DNA of 64,000 nt. Origin: Pseudomonas fluorescens (lineage in GTDB: Bacteria; Pseudomonadota; Gammaproteobacteria; Pseudomonadales; Pseudomonadaceae). The stretch lies in the NCBI RefSeq assembly GCF_900636825.1, contig NZ_LR134318.1:1397501-1461500 (forward strand), in the 5' to 3' direction. Positions within the stretch are counted from its first letter, which is position 1. Each line of letters starts with the position of its first letter. Shown here piece by piece: positions 1 to 9,125 of this stretch. Made by a program: the position numbers and the translations under genes. The notes beneath the pieces were generated by a model. The model was not told the DNA's origin. It was given only the letters and a program-made list of their open reading frames with translations, and did not search any database.

Positions 1-78
1 TCATTTGGCCCTCTGGCTTATCCCCCGCAGAAGCCGTTACTGTGCGTCCAAAGAATAATTCGCAACACGGGGGAGCGT

Positions 79-360
79 ATGAAAGTGTTCTGGGGGCTGG
101 GGCGTTTGTTGACCCTGCTGTTCTGCTGCGTGGTGCTGGCCAATCAACTGGTGCCGTTCGTACATCCGCTGCACCTGCTGGTCAATCTGGCCGGCGGCCT
201 GCTGTTGCTGATTCATGTAATTGAAGTGCTGCTGTGCAATCGCAGCCTCAAAGGCCGTCCGCACCCTTGGCGTGACCGTGGCCGTATTCTGTTGTTTGGC
301 GTTTTCCACCTGCAAACCATCCCGGCCCCGGCCGCTCCGGAGGCTAATTCCCATGCGTAA
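79..360 (+). CDS. DUF1145 family small membrane protein
   Basis: A 93-residue protein with two hydrophobic segments (about residues 5-25 and 30-52) followed by a basic, Pro-rich tail. Its size and layout match the DUF1145 proteins of pseudomonads, whose role is unknown. The ATG at 79 is preceded by a GGGGGAG Shine-Dalgarno seven bases upstream. The stop overlaps the start of the next gene by eight bases (ATGCGTAA), so the two are probably translated together. It is likely an inner-membrane protein; no substrate or partner can be inferred. Confidence 0.75.
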   Translation: MKVFWGLGRLLTLLFCCVVLANQLVPFVHPLHLLVNLAGGLLLLIHVIEVLLCNRSLKGRPHPWRDRGRILLFGVFHLQTIPAPAAPEANSHA

Positions 361-1111
361 ACTTTGCTTGCTCGCTGCATTGATCAGCCCGTTGGCCTGT
401 GCCCAAGTGGTCAGTGTCGAAACCAATTCGCTGATGCGTCTGCCCACCAACGCCAGCACTTTGCAGTTGGAGAAACTGGAAGTCGCCGATTACGGCACGC
501 TGCTGATTCCTTCCAACGTAACCGAGTTGAGCGTCGGCGAGCTGCGCCTCGGCCACGAAGCTCGCATTGCCATCGTTCCGGGGGAGAGGGCGCTGGACAT
601 GAAAGTTGCCCACGCCGAGCTGAGCGACGGCAGCCAGATCACTGCGCGGGGTGCGCCGGGGACCTATGAAAAAGCGGCGCGGGCAGGGCGCAATCTGAAT
701 CTGCAATTCAAGGCACTGAACGCGCCGCAGCTGCTGGTCGACGCCCGTGGCGGCACCGGGGCGCCGGGTTTTGTCGGTCTCGATGGCGGTAACGGTGAAG
801 ACCCCGGCTGCACTTATGGTTCGGCCGGACATGGTTCTGATGGCAGTGACGGCAGCGACGGTCAACCCGGCGCACCGGGCGCGCTGGTACGCCTCGAAGT
901 ACCCCGCGATTTTCCTGCCGAGCTGATCAAGGTCAACGTGGCTGGCGGTGCCGGTGGCCCGGCGGGTGTGGGTGGCAAGGCCGGGAAAGGCGGGAAGTCC
1001 AAGGGCTGCCTGGTGTATCGCGCCGATGGCGGCAAGAATGGCAAGGCCGGCGCTGATGGCCAGCCGGGGCCGGTGGGGGCGGCAGGGGCTGTGACTGTGC
1101 AGCGTCTTTAA
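353..1111 (+). CDS. Exported collagen-like (Gly-rich repeat) protein
   Basis: A 252-residue protein starting at the ATG at 353, which has GGAGG about ten bases upstream and overlaps the stop of the DUF1145 gene. Residues 1-17 form a signal peptide (MRKLCLLAALISPLACA). Residues 20-120 look like a beta-rich domain. From about residue 125 the chain becomes Gly-rich, with GxPG, GSDGSDG and GKAGKGGK stretches resembling collagen-like segments, and it contains two cysteines that could form a disulphide. It is probably periplasmic or surface exposed; function unknown. Collagen-like bacterial proteins often act in adhesion or matrix, but nothing here proves that. Confidence 0.7.
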   Translation: MRKLCLLAALISPLACAQVVSVETNSLMRLPTNASTLQLEKLEVADYGTLLIPSNVTELSVGELRLGHEARIAIVPGERALDMKVAHAELSDGSQITARGAPGTYEKAARAGRNLNLQFKALNAPQLLVDARGGTGAPGFVGLDGGNGEDPGCTYGSAGHGSDGSDGSDGQPGAPGALVRLEVPRDFPAELIKVNVAGGAGGPAGVGGKAGKGGKSKGCLVYRADGGKNGKAGADGQPGPVGAAGAVTVQRL

Positions 1112-1123
1112 AGGCAGACCCTC

Positions 1124-1310
1124 ATCGGAACGCCGCCCAGCCCTCTCCCAGAGGGAGAGGGGGCCGACCGAGGTGACTCAGGCTATCCATCGACCTGAAC
1201 AACCGTGTCGGTTATGGATTCAAAGCTAGTACTTCAGGTCAGCGTAACTCTGCAATATCCCCCATTCAGTCCCCTCTCCCTCCGGGAGAGGGCTAGGGTG
1301 AGGGGCTCTT
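1124..1310. repeat. Paired CCCTCTCCC/GGGAGAGGG inverted-repeat element, copy 1
   Basis: Two oppositely oriented hairpins (CCCTCTCCC-AGA-GGGAGAGGG near 1140 and CCCTCTCCCTCCGGGAGAGGG near 1272) flank about 110 bases. The right hairpin is followed by GCTAGGGTGAGGGGCTCTTGATC. The same architecture recurs at 36158-36340 and 59015-59175, so this is a dispersed intergenic repeat family. It lies between two convergent genes. Confidence 0.75.
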
Positions 1311-1326
1311 GATCTTTACCCCAACT

Positions 1327-1791
1327 TCAGAACATCGGCCGAGCCGCCGCAATCGCCACCAGCGCCAACCCGACAATCAGATTAAGCCCGACCACCCGGC
1401 GAATCCGCCCCAACACCGCCGCACCCGTCGGCCAGTCCTTCGCCTCAACTGCCTCGCGCAATTCCGGCAGCATCAACCCCTGAATGCGGATAAACAGCGC
1501 GGTCATCACCACATACAACCCGATCATGATCTGCACATACTTCGGTGCAGTTTCAAACCCGACCTGCTGCAAATGGAGCATGCCAACGCCGCTGATCGGC
1601 AACAGAATCACCGCGACCCAGACCCAACGAAAAAAACCTTGAAACACTTCCACCCACAAGGTCAGGCGGGCAGGGCCGTCGAGCGCCTTCATGGCTGCGG
1701 GGCGCAGGACCATCCAGGCGAAAAACATGCCGCCGACCCACACCAGAGCGGCGAGGACATGCAGCGGGTAAACGAGGCTAAAAGGTGTCAT
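1327..1791 (-). CDS. CopD-family integral membrane protein
   Basis: A 154-residue membrane protein with four hydrophobic segments and the start MTPFSLVYPLHVLAALVWVG. The His in the first helix (PLHVLAALVWVGG) and the overall pattern resemble CopD/YddN-type proteins, some of which are linked to copper or haem. A longer reading frame exists upstream (to 1848), but the ATG at 1791 gives the normal family N-terminus and the upstream residues look non-coding. It is transcribed divergently from dinG and convergently with the collagen-like gene. The metal-related function is an inference from family membership only. Confidence 0.75.
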   Translation of the reverse strand: MTPFSLVYPLHVLAALVWVGGMFFAWMVLRPAAMKALDGPARLTLWVEVFQGFFRWVWVAVILLPISGVGMLHLQQVGFETAPKYVQIMIGLYVVMTALFIRIQGLMLPELREAVEAKDWPTGAAVLGRIRRVVGLNLIVGLALVAIAAARPMF

Positions 1792-1889
1792 TGGGTTACT
1801 CCGTTCTGCGCGGGATCGATTCGCGGGGTATGATAGCCGCCGAATCAAACCACTGAAAATTTATCCAGCGTTTTTGCGCCCGACACTCA

Positions 1890-4034
1890 ATGATCAGCAC
1901 TGAACTCAAAACCACGATCCAGGGCGCCTACTCGCGTTTTCTAGAGGCCAAGAGCCTCAAACCGCGCTACGGCCAGCGCCTGATGATCGCTGAAATTGCG
2001 AAAGTCCTCGGCGATATCGACACCGACGACGAAGGCCGGCGCAGTGGCGACCCGGCAATTGTCGCGGTGGAAGCCGGCACTGGTACCGGCAAGACCGTGG
2101 CCTACAGCATGGCCGCGATCCCCACGGCCAAAGCCGCCGGCAAACGTCTGGTCATCGCCACCGCGACCGTCGCGCTGCAAGAGCAGATCGTCTACAAGGA
2201 TCTGCCCGACTTGATGCGCAACAGCGGGCTGAACTTCACGTTCGCCCTCGCCAAAGGTCGTGGCCGCTACATGTGCCTGTCCAAGCTCGACATGCTCTTG
2301 CAGGAAGGTCACGCGCAAACCGCCACTGCCCAGCTGTTCGAAGAAGAAGGCTTCAAGATCGAGGTCGATGAGGCCAGTCAGAAGCTCTTCACCAGCATGA
2401 TCGAAAAACTCGCCGGCAATAAATGGGACGGCGACCGTGACAGCTGGCCGAATGCGCTGGAAGACGCCGACTGGGCACGCCTGACCACCGATCACAGCCA
2501 ATGCACCAACCGTCATTGCCCGAACTTCGGCCAGTGCGCGTTCTACAAGGCGCGCGAAGGCATGGGCAAGGTCGACGTGATCGTCACCAACCACGACATG
2601 GTCCTGGCTGATCTGGCATTGGGCGGTGGCGCCGTGTTGCCGGATCCGCGCGATACCATCTATGTATTCGACGAAGGTCACCACCTGCCGGACAAGGCCA
2701 TCGGCCATTTCGCCCACTACACGCGCCTGCGCTCCACCGCCGACTGGCTGGAAACCACCGCCAAGAACCTCACCAAACTGCTCGCTCAGCATCCGCTGCC
2801 GGGCGATCTCGGCAAGTTGATCGAGCAGGTGCCGGAGCTGGCGCGGGAAATCAAAGCGCAGCAGCAGTTCATGTTCAGCGCTTGCGAACAGGTCGCCGAC
2901 TTCAAGCCTGGCGAAGATGTCGAAGGCCGCGAGCGACCACGGCATCGTTTTGTCGCCGGGGTGATTCCCGAACACATGCGCGAAATGGGCATCGAGCTGA
3001 AAAAGGGCTTCTCGCGCTTGAACGATCTTTTCACCCGCCTGACCGATTTGCTCAAGGAAGGCATGGACGGCGAGGTCAACATCGGCATCGCCAGCAATCA
3101 GGCCGAAGAATGGTATCCGCTGTTCGGTAGCCTGTTGTCCCGTGCTTCCGGCAACTGGGAACTGTGGACCGCGTTCACCGCCGAAGACCCGGAAGACAGC
3201 CCGCCCATGGCGCGTTGGCTGACCCTGGCTGAAAGCGGTTCGCTGTTCGACATCGAGGTCAACGCCAGTCCGATTCTGGCGGCGGAAACCTTGCGTCGCA
3301 GTCTGTGGAATGTCGCTTACGGCTGTCTGGTGACCTCGGCGACGCTGACGGCGCTGGGCACTTTCGACCGCTTCCGCATGCGCGCCGGTCTGCCGAAAAA
3401 AGCCGTCACGGCGGTGGTGCCGAGCCCGTTCCATCACGCCGATGCGGGTGTGTTGCGGGTGCCGGATCTGAAAGCCGATCCGCGCGATGCCGCCGCACAC
3501 ACGGCGGCGATCATTCGTGAACTGCCGGATCTGGTCGAAGGCTCGCGCGGCACGCTGGTGCTGTTCTCCTCACGCAAACAGATGCAGGACGTGTTCGACG
3601 GCCTCGATCGCGACTGGCGCAAGCGAGTGTTCATTCAAGGCAACCTGTCGAAACAGGAAACCCTGAACAAGCACAAGGCGCGGGTCGACGGCGGTGATTC
3701 CAGCGTGCTGTTCGGTCTGGCCAGTTTCGCCGAAGGGGTCGACTTGCCGGGCGCGTACTGCGAGCACGTGGTCATCGCCAAGATTCCATTTTCGGTGCCG
3801 GACGATCCGGTCGAAGCGGCGCTTTCGGAGTGGATCGAAGCCCGCGGCGGCAACCCGTTCATGGAGATTTCCGTGCCCGATGCCTCGCTGAAGCTGGTTC
3901 AGGCCTGCGGTCGTCTGCTGCGCACCGAAGAGGACCGCGGCACCATCACCTTGCTTGATCGGCGCCTGGTCACCCAGCGCTACGGCAAGGCGATCCTCAA
4001 TGCGCTGCCTCCTTTCCGTCGTGAAATATCCTGA
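1890..4034 (+). CDS. dinG: ATP-dependent DNA helicase DinG
   Basis: A 714-residue superfamily 2 XPD/DinG-type 5'-3' DNA helicase that resolves R-loops and unusual DNA structures. A Q-like motif (RYGQR) is at residues 26-30, Walker A (EAGTGTGKT) at 61-69, and the DEGH box at 261-264. Four cysteines (129, 205, 210, 216) match the iron-sulphur cluster domain inserted in this family. The C-terminal arginine-finger motif QACGRLLR is near residue 665. The length equals the family norm. It starts at an ATG about 100 bases from the divergent CopD gene and seems monocistronic. Confidence 0.95.
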   Translation: MISTELKTTIQGAYSRFLEAKSLKPRYGQRLMIAEIAKVLGDIDTDDEGRRSGDPAIVAVEAGTGTGKTVAYSMAAIPTAKAAGKRLVIATATVALQEQIVYKDLPDLMRNSGLNFTFALAKGRGRYMCLSKLDMLLQEGHAQTATAQLFEEEGFKIEVDEASQKLFTSMIEKLAGNKWDGDRDSWPNALEDADWARLTTDHSQCTNRHCPNFGQCAFYKAREGMGKVDVIVTNHDMVLADLALGGGAVLPDPRDTIYVFDEGHHLPDKAIGHFAHYTRLRSTADWLETTAKNLTKLLAQHPLPGDLGKLIEQVPELAREIKAQQQFMFSACEQVADFKPGEDVEGRERPRHRFVAGVIPEHMREMGIELKKGFSRLNDLFTRLTDLLKEGMDGEVNIGIASNQAEEWYPLFGSLLSRASGNWELWTAFTAEDPEDSPPMARWLTLAESGSLFDIEVNASPILAAETLRRSLWNVAYGCLVTSATLTALGTFDRFRMRAGLPKKAVTAVVPSPFHHADAGVLRVPDLKADPRDAAAHTAAIIRELPDLVEGSRGTLVLFSSRKQMQDVFDGLDRDWRKRVFIQGNLSKQETLNKHKARVDGGDSSVLFGLASFAEGVDLPGAYCEHVVIAKIPFSVPDDPVEAALSEWIEARGGNPFMEISVPDASLKLVQACGRLLRTEEDRGTITLLDRRLVTQRYGKAILNALPPFRREIS

Positions 4035-4129
4035 GACAACGGTGGGCCGTTTTGCCCACTGTGTTGTCTATCTCTCTGCCACCGCTTTTCCATTGGCCAT
4101 GTATGGTCGTTAGGGAGAACTCCGTTCTT

Positions 4130-6601
4130 ATGATCCGCCGTTCGTTGCCTGCCGTATTCGCCTTGATCTTCGCTGCGCCGTTGTTGGCAGCGCCTGCCGG
4201 TCAGCAGACCCTGTTCAACTTCGTTCGCCCCGCCGATGTGGTCAAAGTGGTGACCGAAAACGCTGATCTGCCGCAAGCCAACGCCGAGCAGACCGCAGAA
4301 GGCGAAGTGTTGCGCCGGGTGACGTTCAATCCGGTGGCTCGGCCGACCCTGCGCTTGACGCCGCAGAGCGGTGCCTGGGACTGGTCGCAGTCCTCGATGA
4401 TGACCCTGCGTTTGCAAAGTGCAATGAACTGGGCTGTCACTGTTTATGTGCAAATCCAGAGTAACGATGGCCGCACGCTGACCAGTCGCGTCGATCTCCC
4501 GGCCGGGCCCGCCCAGACGTTGCTGGTGCCGCTGGTGGCATCGACGCCTTTGAGTCAGGGCATGAAGGCCGGCCCGCCGATGCCGATGACTGTCGAGGGT
4601 CAGCGGATCCTGCTCGCCAGCAGTAGCGGTGAAGTCGATCGCAGCCAAGTGGTGTCGGTGAGCCTGTCGATGGATCAGCCGAAAGTCGCGCAAAGCTTGC
4701 TGCTCGAGCGTTTCGGCGTGCAGGAAGGCGATGCGGTTACCCATGCGGTATACGGCAATCTGGTCGATGCGTACGGGCAATCGACCCGCAGCAAATGGCC
4801 GGAAAAAGTCGCCAGCGATGAGCAACTCAAATCCGCAGCAGTCAAAGAACAGCAACAGTTGAACAGCTGGCTGGCCGAGCGGCAGAAGTCCTCGCTGGAC
4901 AAGTTCGGTGGCTGGAACGAAGGCCCGGTGTTCAAGGCCAGCGGTTTCTTCCGCACCGAAAAGCGTGACGGCCGCTGGTTCCTGGTCACGCCGCAAGGGC
5001 ATCCGTTTTATTCGCTGGGCGTGAACACGGTCAGCGCAGACGTCAGCCGGACTTATGTGGCCGGCCGCGAATACATGTTCGAATCCTTGCCCAAGCCTGA
5101 GGAGCCGTTGGCCATTCACTTCGGCGAAGGCGACAACCGTGGCGGCAACGGCGCCGATCAGGGGCGCGGCTACGGCAACGGGCGCTGGTATGACTTCTAC
5201 GCTGCCAACCTGCAGCGTTTGTATGGCGAACCGTGCAAAGCCCACAGCCAAGGCAAATCCGGGGTCGCTGAGGCGGCGAAAAGCGAAGCCGCACAGACCG
5301 CCGCATTGGAAACCGCAGAACCTGCCACCGTGCCAGCCGAGCCAAAAGCCGGGGTTGCCGAAGCCGCCAAGACCGACGCGGAGCAAGTGACCCGCGAACA
5401 AATCAGCGTGCCGTGCAAAGCGACCATCGACGAACCGCGATGGGCCAGCCATACCCTGGATCGTCTGCAAGCCTGGGGTTTCAACACGGTCGGCAATTGG
5501 AGTGCACCGTCGCTGGCTGATGCCGAGCGCGTGCCCTATACCTTGCCGCTGTCGATTGTCGGCGATTACACCAGCATCAGCACCGGCAGCGACTGGTGGG
5601 GCGGCATGCCCGATCCGTTTGATCCACGTTTCGCCATGGCCACCGAACGTGCCGTGGCCATCGCCGCCCGCGATCACCGCGATGATCCGTGGCTGATCGG
5701 CTATTACGCCGACAACGAACTGGCCTGGGCCGGACCTGGCGACGATCCGCAGTCACGTTACGCCTTGGCGCTCGGCACGTTGAAGATGACCACCGATGTG
5801 CCGGCCAAGCGCGCATTTCTCAAGCAGCTGCGTGACAAGTACCGCAATCAGGCCGGACTCTCGAAAGCCTGGGGCATCGATCTGCCGGCATGGGAGCTGA
5901 TGGAGGATCCGGGATTCGTGCCGCCGCTGCCGAATCCTGAACATCCGGAAATCGAAGCTGACTTCAGATACTTCCAGAAAGTCTTCGCCGATACCTACTT
6001 CAAGACCATCTCCGACTCGTTGAAATGGCACGCCCCCAACCAAATGTTGCTGGGCGGCCGTTTCGCCGTCAGTACGCCTGAAGCCGTGGCGTCCTGTGCG
6101 CAGTATTGCGACGTGCTGAGCTTCAACATGTACACGCTCAAGCCGCAGGACGGCTACGACTTCGCGACGCTGGGCGCGTTGGACAAACCGGTGCTGATCA
6201 CCGAATTCAACTTCGGCTCGGCCGATCGCGGCCCGTTCTGGGGCGGGGTGACGCAGCTGGCCAGGGAAGAAGATCGCGGCCCGGCCTACGCCAACTTCCT
6301 CAAACAGGCGCTGAGCGAGCCATCGATTGTCGGCGTGCACTGGTTCCAGTATCTGGATCAACCGGTGAGCGGTCGTCTGCTCGATGGCGAGAATGGTCAT
6401 TTCGGCCTGGTCGGGGTCACGGATCTGCCGTATCAAGGCTTCGTCGAAACCGTGCGCAAGAGCAATTTGCAGGCGATTGAGCAGTTGGGCGCGGAGGCGC
6501 AGAAAGCCCCCGAGCATGAAGCGCAGGGTGGCCGCAAAGGTGACGCAGGCAAAGCGGCGGGGGCAGGGCATGCGGGTGGGCATTCGGGGAATGGTCATTA
6601 A
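4130..6601 (+). CDS. Exported clan GH-A glycoside hydrolase (agarase-like)
   Basis: An 823-residue protein with a cleavable signal peptide (residues 1-21, ending LLAAPA). After a beta-rich N-terminal domain comes a catalytic TIM barrel. The Asn-Glu pair in YYADNELAW (Glu530) and the Glu in ITEFNFGS (Glu692) fit the acid/base and nucleophile of clan GH-A enzymes; related Pseudomonas proteins are usually named beta-agarases. Residues about 376-420 form an Ala/Glu/Pro low-complexity insert in which GVAEAAK appears twice. The C-terminus is Gly/His-rich. The start at 4130 is chosen because the signal peptide begins there and GGGAGAA lies upstream. The true polysaccharide substrate is unknown. Confidence 0.75.
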   Translation: MIRRSLPAVFALIFAAPLLAAPAGQQTLFNFVRPADVVKVVTENADLPQANAEQTAEGEVLRRVTFNPVARPTLRLTPQSGAWDWSQSSMMTLRLQSAMNWAVTVYVQIQSNDGRTLTSRVDLPAGPAQTLLVPLVASTPLSQGMKAGPPMPMTVEGQRILLASSSGEVDRSQVVSVSLSMDQPKVAQSLLLERFGVQEGDAVTHAVYGNLVDAYGQSTRSKWPEKVASDEQLKSAAVKEQQQLNSWLAERQKSSLDKFGGWNEGPVFKASGFFRTEKRDGRWFLVTPQGHPFYSLGVNTVSADVSRTYVAGREYMFESLPKPEEPLAIHFGEGDNRGGNGADQGRGYGNGRWYDFYAANLQRLYGEPCKAHSQGKSGVAEAAKSEAAQTAALETAEPATVPAEPKAGVAEAAKTDAEQVTREQISVPCKATIDEPRWASHTLDRLQAWGFNTVGNWSAPSLADAERVPYTLPLSIVGDYTSISTGSDWWGGMPDPFDPRFAMATERAVAIAARDHRDDPWLIGYYADNELAWAGPGDDPQSRYALALGTLKMTTDVPAKRAFLKQLRDKYRNQAGLSKAWGIDLPAWELMEDPGFVPPLPNPEHPEIEADFRYFQKVFADTYFKTISDSLKWHAPNQMLLGGRFAVSTPEAVASCAQYCDVLSFNMYTLKPQDGYDFATLGALDKPVLITEFNFGSADRGPFWGGVTQLAREEDRGPAYANFLKQALSEPSIVGVHWFQYLDQPVSGRLLDGENGHFGLVGVTDLPYQGFVETVRKSNLQAIEQLGAEAQKAPEHEAQGGRKGDAGKAAGAGHAGGHSGNGH

Positions 6602-6744
6602 GGCGTGACGCCCTCAAAGATCGCAGCCTTCGGACGATCTTTTGATTTGGCTTTTAACCGTCTGGCCCGCGCCTGTTCCCAAATCCCTCAAGGGCTGGAA
6701 CAATGCGGGCCACTTTGTAGAGCGTTTTTGCGGGGGAGTTGCGG

Positions 6745-7890
6745 GTGCAGATTCAGGGACATTACGAGCTTCAATTCGAAGCGGTGCGCGAAGCTTTCGC
6801 TGCACTGTTCGACGATCCCCAGGAACGCGGCGCAGCCCTGTGCATCAAGGTCGGTGGAGAAACCGTCGTCGATCTCTGGTCCGGTACCGCCGACAAGGAT
6901 GGCGCCGAGGCCTGGCACAGCGACACCATCGCCAATCTGTTTTCCTGCACCAAAACCTTCACTGCGGTCACCGCACTCCAGTTGGTCGCCGAAGGCAAGC
7001 TGCAACTGGACGCCCCGGTGGCTCGCTACTGGCCGGAGTTCGCTGCAGCTGGCAAAGAATCCGTAACCCTGCGCCAATTGCTCTGCCATCAGGCCGGTCT
7101 GCCGGCTCTGCGCGAATTGCTCGGCCCCGAAGCCCTCTACGACTGGCAAACCATGGTCGATGCCCTCGCCGCCGAGGCCCCGTGGTGGACGCCGGGCACC
7201 GGTCACGGTTACGCCGCGATCACCTACGGCTGGCTGGTGGGCGAGTTGCTGCGGCGCGCCGATGGACGCGGTCCCGGCGAATCCATCGTCGCCCGCGTCG
7301 CCAAACCGCTGGGGCTGGATTTCCATGTAGGCCTGGCCGATGAAGAATTTCATCGCGTGGCGCATATCGCCCGTGGCAAAGGCAATCCTGGCGATGCCGC
7401 CGCTCAGCGCCTGCTGCAAGTGACGATGCGCGAGCCGACGGCCATGAGCACCCGCGCTTTCACCAATCCGCCTTCGGTCCTCACCAGCACCAATAAGCCG
7501 GAATGGCGCCGTATGCAGCAACCCGCGGCCAACGGACACGGCAATGCGCGCAGCCTCGCCGGGTTCTATGCCGGGCTTCTCGACGGCAGCCTGCTCGAAA
7601 GCGATATGCTGCAAGAGCTGACCCGCGAACACAGCCTCGGTGAAGACAAGACCTTGCTCACGCGCACCCGTTTCGGCCTCGGCTGCATGCTCGATCAACC
7701 AAACGTGCCCAATGCCACTTATGGCCTGGGCCCGCGAGCATTCGGCCATCCGGGCGCGGGCGGCTCCATCGGCTTCGCGGATCCAGAGCATGATGTGGCC
7801 TTCGGGTTCGTGACAAATACCTTGGGGCCTTATGTTTTGATGGATCCGCGTGCGCAGAAGCTCGCGCGGGTGCTTGCCACTTGTCTGTAA
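6745..7890 (+). CDS. Serine beta-lactamase-fold hydrolase (EstB/class C-like esterase)
   Basis: A 381-residue protein of the beta-lactamase (PF00144) fold. The catalytic SxxK motif is SCTK at residues 67-70. A Tyr in the YAAITYGW region fits the second catalytic element, and GHPGAGGS near the end resembles the third. No signal peptide is visible, which argues for a cytoplasmic family VIII carboxylesterase or peptidase-like enzyme rather than a resistance beta-lactamase. The GTG at 6745 is preferred because GGGGGAG lies seven bases upstream; a TTG two codons earlier overlaps that spacing. It seems to be a single-gene unit. Confidence 0.8.
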   Translation: MQIQGHYELQFEAVREAFAALFDDPQERGAALCIKVGGETVVDLWSGTADKDGAEAWHSDTIANLFSCTKTFTAVTALQLVAEGKLQLDAPVARYWPEFAAAGKESVTLRQLLCHQAGLPALRELLGPEALYDWQTMVDALAAEAPWWTPGTGHGYAAITYGWLVGELLRRADGRGPGESIVARVAKPLGLDFHVGLADEEFHRVAHIARGKGNPGDAAAQRLLQVTMREPTAMSTRAFTNPPSVLTSTNKPEWRRMQQPAANGHGNARSLAGFYAGLLDGSLLESDMLQELTREHSLGEDKTLLTRTRFGLGCMLDQPNVPNATYGLGPRAFGHPGAGGSIGFADPEHDVAFGFVTNTLGPYVLMDPRAQKLARVLATCL

Positions 7891-8003
7891 AGTTTCACCT
7901 GAGGCTCCAGGGTCGGAACCTCGCTGGCTTTTTAGTTTCAAAGCGACTGTTTATCCGGGCGAAAGTGCTCTGATTTTTCATTACTTTATTTTGTGGATTT
8001 TCA

Positions 8004-9101
8004 ATGTCATCTAAAAAGACCCTCGCCCTGGCCCTGTGTGTAGCGATCACCGGTTGCGCACAGACCCCGAAAAACGAAGCGGACGGCGGCAGTTGGTGGC
8101 CGTTCGGTTCTTCCGACAAAGTAGCCGCCAAAGAGCCAGCTCCCGCGCCTTCGAAACCCGTCGCCACTGCCCCTGTGACAAAAGCCGAGAGCAGTAATCC
8201 ATGGTACTGGCCGTTCGGTTCCAGCGATGAAGCGGTCAAGGCCGATTTGAAAGCAGAAGTGCAGCCTGAAGCCAAACCGGCGGCGGTGGCCAAGGCTGAC
8301 GCTGAGTCCGGCGGTAAATGGTGGTGGCCGTTCGGCGGCAAGGATCAGCCGACCGCCAAAGCCGTGCCGATGCCCGATCCGAAAGTGACCCAGGCCTGGC
8401 TCGACGACTACGAGCCGCGTCTGCGTGAAGCGGTCAAGGACAGCAATCTGCAACTTGAGCGCCGTGAAAACGTGCTGGTCGTCACCGCGCCGGTGGAAGG
8501 CTCGTTCAACCCGGATCGTCCGGCGATGTTGCTGCCTGTGACACTCGGCCCGTTCACCCGCGTGGCGAAAATTCTCGAAGCCGATCCGAAAACCGCTGTG
8601 CTGGTTCTTGGCCACAGCGACACCAGCGGTTCCGCACCGGCCAACATCAAACTGAGCCAGGAACGTGCGCAGTCCATCGCGGCGATTTTCCGCCTCAGTG
8701 GCTTGCAGCGTGATCGCCTGATGCTGCGTGGCATGGGTTCCGAAGCACCGCGTGCGGCCAACGACAGCGTTGAAGGCCGTGCGCTTAACCGTCGCGTTGA
8801 ACTGCTGGTGACCCCGCAGAACACCATGGTTGCGCTGTTGAGCAAATACAACATGCCGGCGCCTAAGCCAGTCACACTGGTTGCTGCGCAGGACGTCAAG
8901 CCAGTGGCCAAGCCGGCGACTCCGGCGCCTGTGGTGAAAAAAGCCGCTGCGCCGGCGGCGAAGAAGGCTCCTGCCAAGAAGGCCGCTGCCAAGGCTCCAG
9001 CGAAAAAGACCCCGGCGAAAACTCCGGCTAAAAAGACTGCGCCTGCCAAGGCCGCTGCGACCGACAAGAAGGTCGCCGCGACTGACGCGACCAAGAAGTG
9101 A
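8004..9101 (+). CDS. OmpA-family lipoprotein with triple WWPFG repeats and Lys/Ala tail
   Basis: A 365-residue envelope lipoprotein. The lipobox ITGC puts the lipidated Cys at residue 18. Three short aromatic repeats follow: SWWPFGSSD (30-38), WYWPFGSSD (67-75) and KWWWPFGGKD (105-114), separated by Ala/Lys/Pro linkers. An OmpA-type peptidoglycan-binding domain spans about 180-270, with GHSDTSG and NRRVEL as the usual ligand-binding segments. From about 295 to the end the chain is a Lys/Ala/Pro repeat (KKAPAKKAAAK type) like the tail of AlgP or histone H1. It probably tethers the outer membrane to peptidoglycan. It lies 24 bases upstream of pdxH. Confidence 0.85.
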   Translation: MSSKKTLALALCVAITGCAQTPKNEADGGSWWPFGSSDKVAAKEPAPAPSKPVATAPVTKAESSNPWYWPFGSSDEAVKADLKAEVQPEAKPAAVAKADAESGGKWWWPFGGKDQPTAKAVPMPDPKVTQAWLDDYEPRLREAVKDSNLQLERRENVLVVTAPVEGSFNPDRPAMLLPVTLGPFTRVAKILEADPKTAVLVLGHSDTSGSAPANIKLSQERAQSIAAIFRLSGLQRDRLMLRGMGSEAPRAANDSVEGRALNRRVELLVTPQNTMVALLSKYNMPAPKPVTLVAAQDVKPVAKPATPAPVVKKAAAPAAKKAPAKKAAAKAPAKKTPAKTPAKKTAPAKAAATDKKVAATDATKK

Positions 9102-9125
9102 TCCGCTAACGAAAAGGAATGCGCC

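Noticed and set aside
1941..3500. Long open frame (519 codons) antisense to dinG
   Set aside because: It lies inside a clear gene on the other strand; high GC makes such antisense frames common, and its product is compositionally odd.
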